Below, one piece after another: positions 10,314-18,926 of a DNA stretch of 64,000 bases. Source of the DNA: AWTP1-18 sp036504515 (lineage in GTDB: Bacteria > Pseudomonadota > Gammaproteobacteria > Burkholderiales > Rhodocyclaceae); NCBI GenBank assembly GCA_036504515.1, contig DASXVA010000009.1:186001-250000 (forward strand), written 5' to 3'. The translations under genes were made by a program, and so were the position numbers. The notes under the pieces were generated by a model. It worked only from the letters and a program-made list of their open reading frames with translations. It was not told the origin of the DNA and did no database searches. The number at the start of each line of letters is the position of its first letter. Positions within the stretch are counted from its first letter, which is position 1.

Positions 10314-10850
10314 TTATGGTTGCTGGCGAGTTTGTATGAGTTGCTCGGTAGCAAAACCAAGGTTGCGGGCTTTGTCTATCAGCAGTTTTTTTCTGGCATC
10401 GCTGATTGTTTGCGTACGGGATAGAAGCCAAAGATATTTGCGATCAGGTGTACCGACCAGGGACGTGCTGTAGTCCTCCGCCAGATCAATGATCCAGTAG
10501 TCACCCCAAACAAACGGGAGGAATCCCAACCACGCGGGAGCGAAGCGCACCTCCAGTTTTGCCGGCTGCGCTGGTCCTTCGGCAAGGCGCGCAAGACCGA
10601 GGGCAGAGGTACTGCTGCCATCCTGTTTGCGACAGGCGTTCAACACGTCTATTCGGCCATCAGATCGAAGCGTATAGGTAGCATTGACCTCTCCTTCGCA
10701 TACCTCTTGAAACCGGTTGGGAAGGCGGACAACTTCGTACCAGCGACCAGCATATTTTTGTACGTCGACCTCTTTGACTACTGGTAGGTCGGCGGCGCAG
10801 GTGATCAAGGGCAGCAGCAATCCGAGCAGAGTGACGACGTTCTTTTTCAT
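10314..10850 (-). CDS. blc: Lipocalin (Blc-like)
   Basis: 178 residues with an N-terminal signal (hydrophobic VVTLLGLLLPLITC). The bacterial lipocalin signature is YAGRWYEVVRLPNRFQ; later come VEVRFAP-like and WGDYWIIDLAEDYSTSLVG segments, then a third motif around LWLLSRTQTI. Blc proteins are outer-membrane lipoproteins that bind fatty acids or lysophospholipids. Here the would-be lipobox reads LITC, with Thr just before Cys, which is unusual, so lipidation is uncertain and cleavage after CAA by signal peptidase I is possible. It is a single gene with its own spacer on both sides. Confidence 0.88.
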   Translation of the reverse strand: MKKNVVTLLGLLLPLITCAADLPVVKEVDVQKYAGRWYEVVRLPNRFQEVCEGEVNATYTLRSDGRIDVLNACRKQDGSSTSALGLARLAEGPAQPAKLEVRFAPAWLGFLPFVWGDYWIIDLAEDYSTSLVGTPDRKYLWLLSRTQTISDARKKLLIDKARNLGFATEQLIQTRQQP

Positions 10851-10964
10851 GGATATTTTTCCAGACGGGTGAGCTTGCGATTTGATTGGCAGTAAGCACT
10901 GCCAGTATCGGTTTTATCGTCTGCTGAAAACGAAGGTGGCAGTAAATTAATATCAACATTTGTG

Positions 10965-10993
10965 TTGACAGAAATAGAGATGATCTCTAGAAT
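10965..10993 (+). promoter_or_regulatory. Sigma-70 promoter of tRNA-Glu
   Basis: A perfect TTGACA -35 and TAGAAT -10 are separated by 17 bases, about 50 bases before the tRNA gene. This is the best match to a consensus promoter seen in the window. Confidence 0.85.
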
Positions 10994-11045
10994 GCGCCGC
11001 TCTTGAACGACACGCGCTGCAACGCAGACGGGTCGTAACGACGAA

Positions 11046-11121
11046 GTCCCTATCGTCTAGAGGCCTAGGACAACACCCTTTCACGGTGTGAACCGGGGTT
11101 CGAATCCCCGTGGGGACGCCA
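11046..11121 (+). tRNA. tRNA-Glu (anticodon TTC)
   Basis: A 76-base cloverleaf with encoded CCA. The acceptor stem is GTCCCTA pairing with TGGGGAC, the anticodon stem ACACC/GGTGT holds loop CTTTCAC with anticodon TTC, and the T arm is CCGGG-TTCGAAT-CCCCG. It is single, with its own promoter and terminator. Confidence 0.97.
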
Positions 11122-11133
11122 AAAAGTAGTATC

Positions 11134-11157
11134 AAAAAGCACCGCAAGGTGCTTTTT
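11134..11157 (+). terminator. Terminator of tRNA-Glu
   Basis: AAAAGCACC and GGTGCTTTT form a 9-bp stem with a GCAA tetraloop, ending in a T-run, 13 bases after the tRNA. Confidence 0.88.
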
Positions 11158-11220
11158 GCTTTTCTGCCGTCTGTAATTCAATGCTTACGCCGGCTTGATA
11201 AAGTCCGCAGTACTTGAATA

Positions 11221-11254
11221 AAAAAGCCGACCCGTTGCTGGGTCGGCTTTTTGT
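11221..11254 (-). terminator. Bidirectional terminator after the CoA-transferase gene
   Basis: AAAAAGCCGACCC and GGGTCGGCTTTTT form a 13-bp stem around a short GTTGCT loop. With A-run and T-run on both sides it can stop transcription from either strand; it follows the minus-strand CoA-transferase at 11273. Confidence 0.88.
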
Positions 11255-11272
11255 TTTTTCTGGTTCTGGAAA

Positions 11273-12829
<1,557 letters not shown>

Positions 12830-12861
12830 TTACCGCCGACGAGGAGGGCGCATTATCCGGG

Positions 12862-12896
12862 GCATAAATTACGATAACTTGACGCCGTAATTATGC
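12862..12896. promoter_or_regulatory. Imperfect inverted repeat upstream of the CoA-transferase
   Basis: GCATAAATTACG and CGTAATTATGC match as inverted arms apart from one extra A, around a 12-base spacer. The repeat sits about 80 bases before the CoA-transferase start and after the LysR stop. It could be an operator for the transferase or a read-through hairpin of the LysR gene; there is no T-run. Confidence 0.35.
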
Positions 12897-13003
12897 ATTA
12901 CAATATTTGAAGGGAGAAGTAAATGTTGCTGCAATGCAGCAGTGGTGCGGGTTGGCGCAGCAGTGATGAAGTGGACGAAATGGTGCAGGTAAGGCAAAAG
13001 AAT

Positions 13004-13945
13004 TCAGAAGGCACTGAGGAATGCCTGCAAGCGTGGCACGAAAAAATCAAGAAAAGACCGACTTCGTTGGGGCATGCGCTGGGCCCCCAGATAGACGGCA
13101 TGGATAGGCTCCTCATCATCCAGGCCAGCATCGGCCAGAACCTCAACCAGACGTCCTGCAGTGATGTCATCGCGGACATGAAAGTCGCCGAGTCGGGCCA
13201 GGCCAACGCCAGCAAGGGCCATGCGGCGAACGGTTTCACCGTTGTTGGCCTGGAGTGAGCCGTGCACTGTGCGTTCAATAACGCGCCTGCCAGCACGCTC
13301 CGGCATGGCGGACGCTGGCCGCTCAGGCTCTTTGAAGGGCCAGACAGGGTTGGCCCGGCGAAAGTTGAAGCCCAGGCAGTTGTGTTCGTCTAGGCTTTCC
13401 AGTGTCAGGGGCGTGCCATTTTTTTCCAGGTAGGTCGGCGAAGCAACGATCTTGCGTCGGGCCGTACCGATACGCCGGGCAACGAGGGCTGAATCCTGCA
13501 GGGGGCCGATGCGAAAGGCAATATCGGTGCGGTCGAGGTAGAGATCGACGATTTCATCGGAAAGGGAAAGGTCAACGACGATATTGGGGTAAGCCTCCCA
13601 GAACTCCGGCAGCAGTGGCACCAGGGCCAAGGAGCCAAAAGCCACCGAGGCATTGACCCGTACCTTGCCTCGTGCATGAGCGGCACCTTGGGCAAGGGTG
13701 TGCTCCAGATCGTCCAATTCCGCCACCAGGGCCAGGGCCCGCTCGTAATAGACCAGCCCCTCGGCGGTGAGAACCAAGCGCCGGGTTGAGCGTTCCACAA
13801 GGCGGGCATTCAGTCGTTGCTCGATGCGCCCGATCAGCTTGCTGACGGTGGATGGAGTCATCTGTAGCTGGCGTGAGGCTTGGGAGAAACTCCCGGTTTC
13901 AATCACCCGTAGAAACACCTGCATTTCGCCGATTCGGTTGTCCAT
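13004..13945 (-). CDS. LysR-family regulator (CrgA-like)
   Basis: 313 residues. The N-terminal winged helix-turn-helix (about 1-60) has FLRVIETGSFSQASRQL followed by TPSTVSKLIGRIEQRL. The effector domain follows, with the LDEHNCLGFNF segment common in CrgA/DmlR-like LysR proteins. It is divergent from a deleted aldo/keto reductase and an MFS exporter, a familiar layout in which the LysR protein controls the neighbours. A T-N11-A dyad lies 12 bases upstream of its start (13957-13975), fitting autoregulation. The inducer is unknown. Confidence 0.92.
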   Translation of the reverse strand: MDNRIGEMQVFLRVIETGSFSQASRQLQMTPSTVSKLIGRIEQRLNARLVERSTRRLVLTAEGLVYYERALALVAELDDLEHTLAQGAAHARGKVRVNASVAFGSLALVPLLPEFWEAYPNIVVDLSLSDEIVDLYLDRTDIAFRIGPLQDSALVARRIGTARRKIVASPTYLEKNGTPLTLESLDEHNCLGFNFRRANPVWPFKEPERPASAMPERAGRRVIERTVHGSLQANNGETVRRMALAGVGLARLGDFHVRDDITAGRLVEVLADAGLDDEEPIHAVYLGAQRMPQRSRSFLDFFVPRLQAFLSAF

Positions 13946-13956
13946 GGATGCCTCTT

Positions 13957-13975
13957 CTGTGAAATAGATTCACAG
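13957..13975. promoter_or_regulatory. LysR-type box CTGTGAA-N5-TTCACAG
   Basis: A near-perfect 19-base dyad with spacer ATAGA lies in the LysR / reductase-remnant divergent spacer. Its core TGAA-N5-TTCA is a T-N11-A LysR site. The same arms recur at 47309-47325 and 47416-47434. Confidence 0.55.
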
Positions 13976-14104
13976 GTTATGTGGAAAAGGAAGGGATTAT
14001 CACCCTTCTAAGGGGACGATAAGCTGCTGGTCGTAGAGGAATCGTTATCACAGCCCATGGTGCTTGCCCTCTGCAAAGCCATTTGTCTTTTCCAAGGAGA
14101 ATCC

Positions 14105-14239
14105 ATGAATACCATCAGCGCACAGGGGGCCACCATCCCTATCCTAAGATTCAGCATGCTTTCCACGAGGGAAGCAGATGTGGAGCGAGTCAAAGGACAG
14201 CTGATCAAGCCAAGTGGTCTGGTACTGAGTTGGGACTAA
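14105..14239 (+). pseudogene. Aldo/keto reductase remnant with internal deletion
   Basis: A 44-codon frame with a strong AAGGAGA ribosome binding site and ATG. Its first residues, MNTISAQGATIP, look like the start of 2,5-diketo-D-gluconate reductase-type aldo/keto reductases. Its last residues, LIKPSGLVLSWD, resemble the usual C-terminal end (R-L-V-x-P-x-G-L-A-P-x-W-D). The roughly 230 residues between, including the Asp-Tyr-Lys-His catalytic set, are absent and the frame is kept. It lies between a LysR gene and an MFS gene, where an intact reductase is common. It could still be translated as a leader peptide. The assignment rests on the two short ends only. Confidence 0.55.
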
Positions 14240-14271
14240 AGCAACATCAAGCAAAACAAGGAAAACATAAA

Positions 14272-15456
14272 ATGAAAATTAACCTGCCCCTACTTGCCCT
14301 GGCCGTCGGTGCTTTTGGCATCGGCACCACTGAATTTGCGCCGATGGGTTTGCTGCCCGTGATCGCTGATGGCGTTAGCGTTTCCATCCCCACCGCTGGT
14401 TTACTGGTCAGTGCCTACGCCATCGGCGTCATGATCGGCGCTCCCATCATGACCTTGGCCCTGGCCCGCTGGCCCCAGCGGCGGGCGCTCATCACCCTGA
14501 TGGCAATTTTCACCATCGGCAATCTGCTGTCGGCCTTGGCGCCGAGCTACACCACACTGTTGGTGGCGCGGTTGATCACCAGCCTTAATCACGGCGCCTT
14601 CTTCGGTCTTGGTTCTGTCGTAGCGGCCAGTGTGGTGGCGCCGGGACGGCAGGCCAGTGCCGTTGCGACCATGTTCATGGGCTTGACCATCGCCAACATC
14701 GGCGGTGTGCCGGCGGCCACCTGGCTAGGTCAGACCATAGGCTGGCGCTTATCCTTTGTCGCGACGGCGGGGCTTGGTCTGTTGGCCATGGCCGCATTGA
14801 GATTTGCCTTGCCCAAAGGAGAGGCGGGGACGATGCCTGATATCCGGCGCGAACTGGCTGTCCTCGGTCGTCCCGTCGTAATCACGGCGCTATTGACCAC
14901 AGTGCTGGGTTCCGCTGCCATGTTCACCCTCTATACCTATATTGCTCCGCTGCTGGAACGGATCACCGGCGCATCGCCGGGATTTGTCACCGCCATGCTG
15001 GTGTTGATAGGTATCGGTTTTTCCATAGGCAATGCGGTGGGAGGACGTTTAGCTGATCGTTCCATTGACGGCAGCCTGATCGGGTTCTTGCTGCTGCTGA
15101 TCGCCGTGATGCTGGCTTTTCCCTTACTGGCAGCGAGTCCCGTCGGTGCGGCGGCAGGATTGCTGGTCTGGGGTGCGGCCACCTTTGCTCTGGTTCCTCC
15201 TTTGCAAATGCGCGTAATGGAAGCGGCATCGGAGGCACCTGGGCTGGCTTCGTCGGTCAATATCGGCGCCTTCAATTTGGGTAATGCAGTGGGGGCCGCA
15301 GCCGGGGGCTGGGCGATCTCGGCCGGGTTGGGCTACAGCGCAGTGCCCCTGGTCGGCGCCATGATTGCCATGGTTGGTCTGGCATTGGTGTTGGTGCCGC
15401 TGTGGTTGCGTCGGCAAGGGACAGTAAAGCCTTGCACATCCTGCGGTGGGGTTTGA
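14272..15456 (+). CDS. MFS efflux transporter (AraJ/PbuE-like)
   Basis: 394 residues with about 12 hydrophobic segments. It opens MKINLPLLALAVGAFGIGTTEF, the start typical of the drug:H+ antiporter-1 (12-TM) group that includes AraJ-like and purine-efflux carriers. The loop after helix 2 is short (LARWPQRRAL). The ATG at 14272 is chosen because the frame before it is the deleted-reductase region read out of phase; AAGGAAAA precedes it. It lies downstream of the reductase remnant and probably under the same LysR control. The substrate is unknown. Confidence 0.88.
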   Translation: MKINLPLLALAVGAFGIGTTEFAPMGLLPVIADGVSVSIPTAGLLVSAYAIGVMIGAPIMTLALARWPQRRALITLMAIFTIGNLLSALAPSYTTLLVARLITSLNHGAFFGLGSVVAASVVAPGRQASAVATMFMGLTIANIGGVPAATWLGQTIGWRLSFVATAGLGLLAMAALRFALPKGEAGTMPDIRRELAVLGRPVVITALLTTVLGSAAMFTLYTYIAPLLERITGASPGFVTAMLVLIGIGFSIGNAVGGRLADRSIDGSLIGFLLLLIAVMLAFPLLAASPVGAAAGLLVWGAATFALVPPLQMRVMEAASEAPGLASSVNIGAFNLGNAVGAAAGGWAISAGLGYSAVPLVGAMIAMVGLALVLVPLWLRRQGTVKPCTSCGGV

Positions 15457-15503
15457 ATCGACAGGAGAAGTGGGCTGCTGTTTTTCGCCCGTTTGAAACG
15501 AAA

Positions 15504-15538
15504 CCGCCAGCCCGATTAGGGGCTGGCGGAATTTTTTT
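15504..15538 (+). terminator. Terminator between MFS gene and tRNA array
   Basis: CCGCCAGCCC and GGGCTGGCGG form a 10-bp stem followed by AA and seven T on the plus strand. The T-run touches the CCA end of the convergent tRNA-Gly gene, so the hairpin can also mark the end of the tRNA transcript. Confidence 0.88.
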
Positions 15539-15613
15539 GGAGCGGCAGAAGAGTCTCGAACTCTCGACCTATACCTTGGCAAGGTATCGCTCTACCAACT
15601 GAGCTACTGCCGC
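15538..15613 (-). tRNA. tRNA-Gly (anticodon GCC), copy 1
   Basis: 76 bases with encoded CCA. The acceptor is GCGGCAG/CTGCCGC, the anticodon loop reads TTGCCAA with GCC, and the T arm is GAGAGTTCGAGACTCTT. It is identical to the copy at 15771-15846 and lies last in the minus-strand array. Confidence 0.97.
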
Positions 15614-15631
15614 TTGAAAACCTTTAATTAC

Positions 15632-15705
15632 TGGAGGCGCGAGCCGGAGTCGAACCGACCTACACGGATTTGCAATCCGGTGCATAACCGCTTTGCTATC
15701 GCGCC
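15632..15705 (-). tRNA. tRNA-Cys (anticodon GCA)
   Basis: 74 bases with encoded CCA and discriminator U. The acceptor is GGCGCGA/TCGCGCC, and the anticodon loop TTGCAAA carries GCA. It sits between two identical tRNA-Gly genes. Confidence 0.97.
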
Positions 15706-15737
15706 AAAACTTGTCATGAACAAGTTTTGAAACTAAG

Positions 15738-15762
15738 AGGGGGAAAGCTAGGCTTTCCCCCT
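15738..15762. repeat. 11-bp perfect hairpin between tRNA-Cys and tRNA-Gly copy 2
   Basis: AGGGGGAAAGC and GCTTTCCCCCT pair fully around a 3-base loop. In the tRNA transcript (minus strand) it lacks a long U-run, so it may be a processing or protective stem rather than a terminator; on the plus strand it is followed by TTTT. Confidence 0.6.
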
Positions 15763-15770
15763 TTTCAACC

Positions 15771-15846
15771 TGGAGCGGCAGAAGAGTCTCGAACTCTCGA
15801 CCTATACCTTGGCAAGGTATCGCTCTACCAACTGAGCTACTGCCGC
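15771..15846 (-). tRNA. tRNA-Gly (anticodon GCC), copy 2
   Basis: Identical over the full 76 bases to the copy at 15538-15613. It is the first tRNA of the minus-strand array, 37 bases downstream of the pgsA stop codon, so it may be read through from uvrC-pgsA. Confidence 0.97.
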
Positions 15847-15883
15847 AGGAGAGGTGCGCATTATAGCGATGTTTCCTGTGTCG

Positions 15884-16444
15884 TCAACGGCTGCGTTCAG
15901 AAATTTCAGGCCATGCTTTTTTCAGATAGTAAGCCATGGACCAAAGTGTCAGTACCGCCGCAATATTGAGTAGCACCGTGCCGGCAAGTTGCAATTCTTT
16001 TGCACCGTAAAGCAGCAAGGGAATCGCTGCCATTTGCGCGGTTGTTTTCAGTTTGCCGACGAAAGAAACCGCGACGCTTTTGGCGGCACCGATCTTGGCC
16101 ATCCATTCCCGCAGGGCGGAGATGGTGATTTCGCGACCAATGATGATGAAGGCGACGATAGCATCCGCGCGTTCCAGTTGAACCAGTACAACCAGCGCCG
16201 CTGCGACCATGAGTTTGTCCGCCACAGGGTCGAGGAAGGCACCGAAGGCCGACGTTTGTTCCAGCTTGCGGGCGAGCCAGCCATCGAACCAATCGGTAAT
16301 AGCGGCCGCGATGAAAATCAAGGTGGCGTAAAGGTTTTGATCCTCGGCGGAAAGCACGTTGTAGGGCAGATAAAAAACGCCGACAAAGAGCGGGATGAGG
16401 ACGATGCGCGCCCAGGTGAGCAGGTTCGGGATATTGAGGGGCAT
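15884..16444 (-). CDS. pgsA: CDP-diacylglycerol--glycerol-3-phosphate 3-phosphatidyltransferase
   Basis: 186 residues, a membrane protein. It has the CDP-alcohol phosphotransferase signature D-G-x2-A-R-x8-G-x3-D-x3-D, seen as DWFDGWLARK and then GAFLDPVADK. It makes phosphatidylglycerophosphate, the first committed step to phosphatidylglycerol and cardiolipin, at the inner membrane. It follows uvrC by 14 bases and precedes a tRNA array, as in many gamma- and betaproteobacteria (E. coli uvrC-pgsA-glyW-cysT-leuZ). Confidence 0.97.
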   Translation of the reverse strand: MPLNIPNLLTWARIVLIPLFVGVFYLPYNVLSAEDQNLYATLIFIAAAITDWFDGWLARKLEQTSAFGAFLDPVADKLMVAAALVVLVQLERADAIVAFIIIGREITISALREWMAKIGAAKSVAVSFVGKLKTTAQMAAIPLLLYGAKELQLAGTVLLNIAAVLTLWSMAYYLKKAWPEISERSR

Positions 16445-16458
16445 GATGGTTTTATTGT

Positions 16459-18273
16459 TTAGTGCAATTCCCGAAAAATGTCTTCCGCCAGTTTGCGGTT
16501 GATGCCTTCCACACGACAGAGGTCTTCCACCGTTGCAGCCCTGACGCCGTCCAGACCACCGAAATGGGCCAGCAATTTGCGTCGCCGGGTGGGGCCGACT
16601 CCGGCCACATCTTCCAGCGTTGAACGGCTACGGGCTTTGGCTCGACGAGCCCGGTGTCCTGCTACGGCAAAGCGGTGGGCTTCGTCCCGAACTTCCTGAA
16701 TCAGGTGGAAACCACCGTGGTCCATGGGTAATTGTAGCGGCTCCTCCCGTTCCCAGACGAAGAGCGTTTCCAGCCCGGGCTTACGGTCTTCACCTTTTGC
16801 GACACCGACCGACAGCAGATGACTGAGATTGAGTTCCTCCAGCACTTCCCGGGCGATGCGGTGTTGGCCTTTGCCGCCGTCAATCAGAATCAGGTCCGGT
16901 GCAGGGCTGTCGCCGCTGGCGACCTTGCTGTAGCGCCGCTCCAGGGCTTGGCGCATGGCAGCGTAATCGTCCCCCGGTGTGATGCCGCTGATATTGAAGC
17001 GGCGGTATTCACTGCTTTTCATGGCGCCATCAATGCAGACCACGCAGGAGGCAACGGTACCCTCGCCCATGGTGTGGCTGATGTCGAAGCATTCGATGCG
17101 GGCAGGGACTTCTTCCATTTCCAGGGCCAGGCGCAAAGCTTCCAGGCGTTCTCCTGAACGGGCTTTGGCTTGGCTACGGGCCGTGATGGCAAGGCTGGCA
17201 TTCTTGTCGGCCATTTCCAGCCAGGCCCTTTCCTTCTCATTACGGGGCAGGGCGACGACAACCTTTTTGCCTTCAAATACGGCGGCGGATTCTTCCGCCA
17301 CATCCAGGGCAACGATCACCCGGCTGGGGGGAGGGTGTTCCAGATAGTGCTGGGCGATAAAGGCCGCCAGGGCCTCCGCCGGGTCGGCATCGGCAGTGAC
17401 GGCAGCGCGAGGGAAAATGGCCTTGTCACCCAGATGCAAACCGCCCCGGACCATGGCCAGATTGATGCAGAGTTCGCCCTTGTCGGCTTGCACGGCAATG
17501 ATGTCGGCGTCTTCTTCCCCGGTGGAACTGACGTACTGGCGGTGCAGTACGGCTTGCAGGGATTTGACCTGGTCCCGCAGGGCCGCAGCCTGTTCAAAGT
17601 GCAGGGCTTCTGCTTCCTTGTGCATCTGCTCGGTCAGCCGTTCGATCACTTCGGAATGGCGTCCCTTGAGGAACAGTTCCGCCATGCGCACATCTTCTGC
17701 GTATTCCTCTTTGCTGACAAAGTCCACGCAGGGCGCTTTGCAACGCTTGATCTGGTGCATCAGGCAGGGCCGGGAGCGGTTGGCAAAGACCGAGTTTTCG
17801 CAGGTGCGCAGAAGAAAGGTTTTTTGCAGGAGCTGGATGCTGTCCCGTACCGCAAGTCCGCTGGGGAAGGGGCCGAAGTAGCGGGAGCGTTTCTCGAAGC
17901 CACCGCGATGAAAAGCCAGTTGCGGAAACTCGTCGCCCGAGAACTTGATGTAGGCGTAGCTCTTGTCGTCGCGAAAAAGGATGTTGTACTTGGGCGTCAG
18001 CTTCTTGATCAGGGTATTTTCCAGGATCAGGGCTTCCGCTTCCGAGCGGGTGGCGGTGGTTTCAACGTTCGCCACCTGTTGCAGCATCAGGGCAATGCGG
18101 GGGCTGTGGCCGGTTTTCTGAAAATAGGAACTGACCCGGCGCTTGAGATTTTTGGCCTTGCCGACGTAGAGCACATTGCCCCCATCATCCAGCATGCGAT
18201 AAACCCCTGGCGACTCGGTGAGCGTTGCCAGAAAGCTTTTTGCATCGAAGACGGTGGGGGCTGGGTCAGTCAT
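16459..18273 (-). CDS. uvrC: Excinuclease ABC subunit C
   Basis: 604 residues. The N-terminal GIY-YIG nuclease reads SPGVYRMLDDGGNVLYVGKA (about 19-38). A UVR/UvrB-binding helix pair follows (about 200-235), then the RNase H-like second nuclease (ECFDISHTMGEGTVASCVV, LILIDGGKGQ) and C-terminal helix-hairpin-helix repeats. It makes both incisions in nucleotide excision repair with UvrAB. A TTG at 18276 also starts the frame, but the ATG at 18273 is preferred. Its start overlaps the stop of the upstream uracil-DNA glycosylase gene by 8 bases, suggesting translational coupling. Confidence 0.97.
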   Translation of the reverse strand: MTDPAPTVFDAKSFLATLTESPGVYRMLDDGGNVLYVGKAKNLKRRVSSYFQKTGHSPRIALMLQQVANVETTATRSEAEALILENTLIKKLTPKYNILFRDDKSYAYIKFSGDEFPQLAFHRGGFEKRSRYFGPFPSGLAVRDSIQLLQKTFLLRTCENSVFANRSRPCLMHQIKRCKAPCVDFVSKEEYAEDVRMAELFLKGRHSEVIERLTEQMHKEAEALHFEQAAALRDQVKSLQAVLHRQYVSSTGEEDADIIAVQADKGELCINLAMVRGGLHLGDKAIFPRAAVTADADPAEALAAFIAQHYLEHPPPSRVIVALDVAEESAAVFEGKKVVVALPRNEKERAWLEMADKNASLAITARSQAKARSGERLEALRLALEMEEVPARIECFDISHTMGEGTVASCVVCIDGAMKSSEYRRFNISGITPGDDYAAMRQALERRYSKVASGDSPAPDLILIDGGKGQHRIAREVLEELNLSHLLSVGVAKGEDRKPGLETLFVWEREEPLQLPMDHGGFHLIQEVRDEAHRFAVAGHRARRAKARSRSTLEDVAGVGPTRRRKLLAHFGGLDGVRAATVEDLCRVEGINRKLAEDIFRELH

Positions 18274-18907
18274 CAAGCCGGCTGCGAATGCTGCGGAATA
18301 CGTCGTGGAAGGTTGCTTCTGTCAGCCGGCCGGTATTGGTGTTGTAGCGGCTGCAATGGTAGCTATCGATCAATGTCCGGCCATCGGGGAGTGGGTGAAT
18401 GGCGCCGTGACCAAAAGTCAGGGCGCTTTGTTTCATGCCCAATGCCGTCAAAACCGCCTTATGGGCAATCAACCCCAGGGCCAGTATCACTTCCGCTTCC
18501 GGCGAGTTTTTCAACTCCTCCGCCAGCCAGGGATTGCAGGTCTTGATCTCACTGGTTTCTGGCTTGTTCTGGGGGGGCAGGCATTTCACCGCGTTGGTGA
18601 TGCGGCAGTCTTTCAATTTGAGTCCATCGTTGGCTGATGTTGAAACTGGTGCCGAACCAAAGCCAAAGCGATGCAGGGTGTCGTAGAGCAGGATGCCGGC
18701 AAAGTCGCCAGTAAAAGGGCGGCCACTGGCATTGGCCCCGTGCATGCCGGGCGCCAGGCCGACGATCAGCAAGCGAGCTTTGGCATCGCCAAAGGGGGCG
18801 ACTGGTTTGCAGTAGTAGTCAGGGTATTCAGCCTTCACTTCCGCAAGGAAATTGGCGAGGCGTGGACAAGCGGTACAGTTGGAAACAGATCGGTCAGGTG
18901 TCTTCAT
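18266..18907 (-). CDS. Uracil-DNA glycosylase, family 5 (UDGb) type
   Basis: 213 residues from the ATG at 18907. Four cysteines suited to an iron-sulfur cluster are visible: CTAC near the N-terminus, then VKCLPP and KTCNPW. Motif A reads GLAPGMHGANASGRPFTGD, close to Thermus UDGb and lacking the Asn/Asp of classical family 1. The second motif is SYHCSRYNTNTGRLT, where Cys takes the place of the usual Pro. It should remove uracil, and perhaps hypoxanthine, from DNA. It overlaps uvrC, giving a two-gene repair unit. The frame is open to 18946, but the extra residues do not look conserved. Confidence 0.9.
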   Translation of the reverse strand: MKTPDRSVSNCTACPRLANFLAEVKAEYPDYYCKPVAPFGDAKARLLIVGLAPGMHGANASGRPFTGDFAGILLYDTLHRFGFGSAPVSTSANDGLKLKDCRITNAVKCLPPQNKPETSEIKTCNPWLAEELKNSPEAEVILALGLIAHKAVLTALGMKQSALTFGHGAIHPLPDGRTLIDSYHCSRYNTNTGRLTEATFHDVFRSIRSRLDD

Positions 18908-18926
18908 TGCGATAGGATACCGGCCC

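Noticed and set aside
15538..15846. tRNA-associated integration (att) site from the repeated tRNA-Gly
   Set aside because: Both copies are complete genes with full CCA ends and no integrase or foreign cargo lies between them.
17170..18546. 458-codon open frame antisense to uvrC
   Set aside because: Shadow of uvrC and the glycosylase gene; no start site or domain support.
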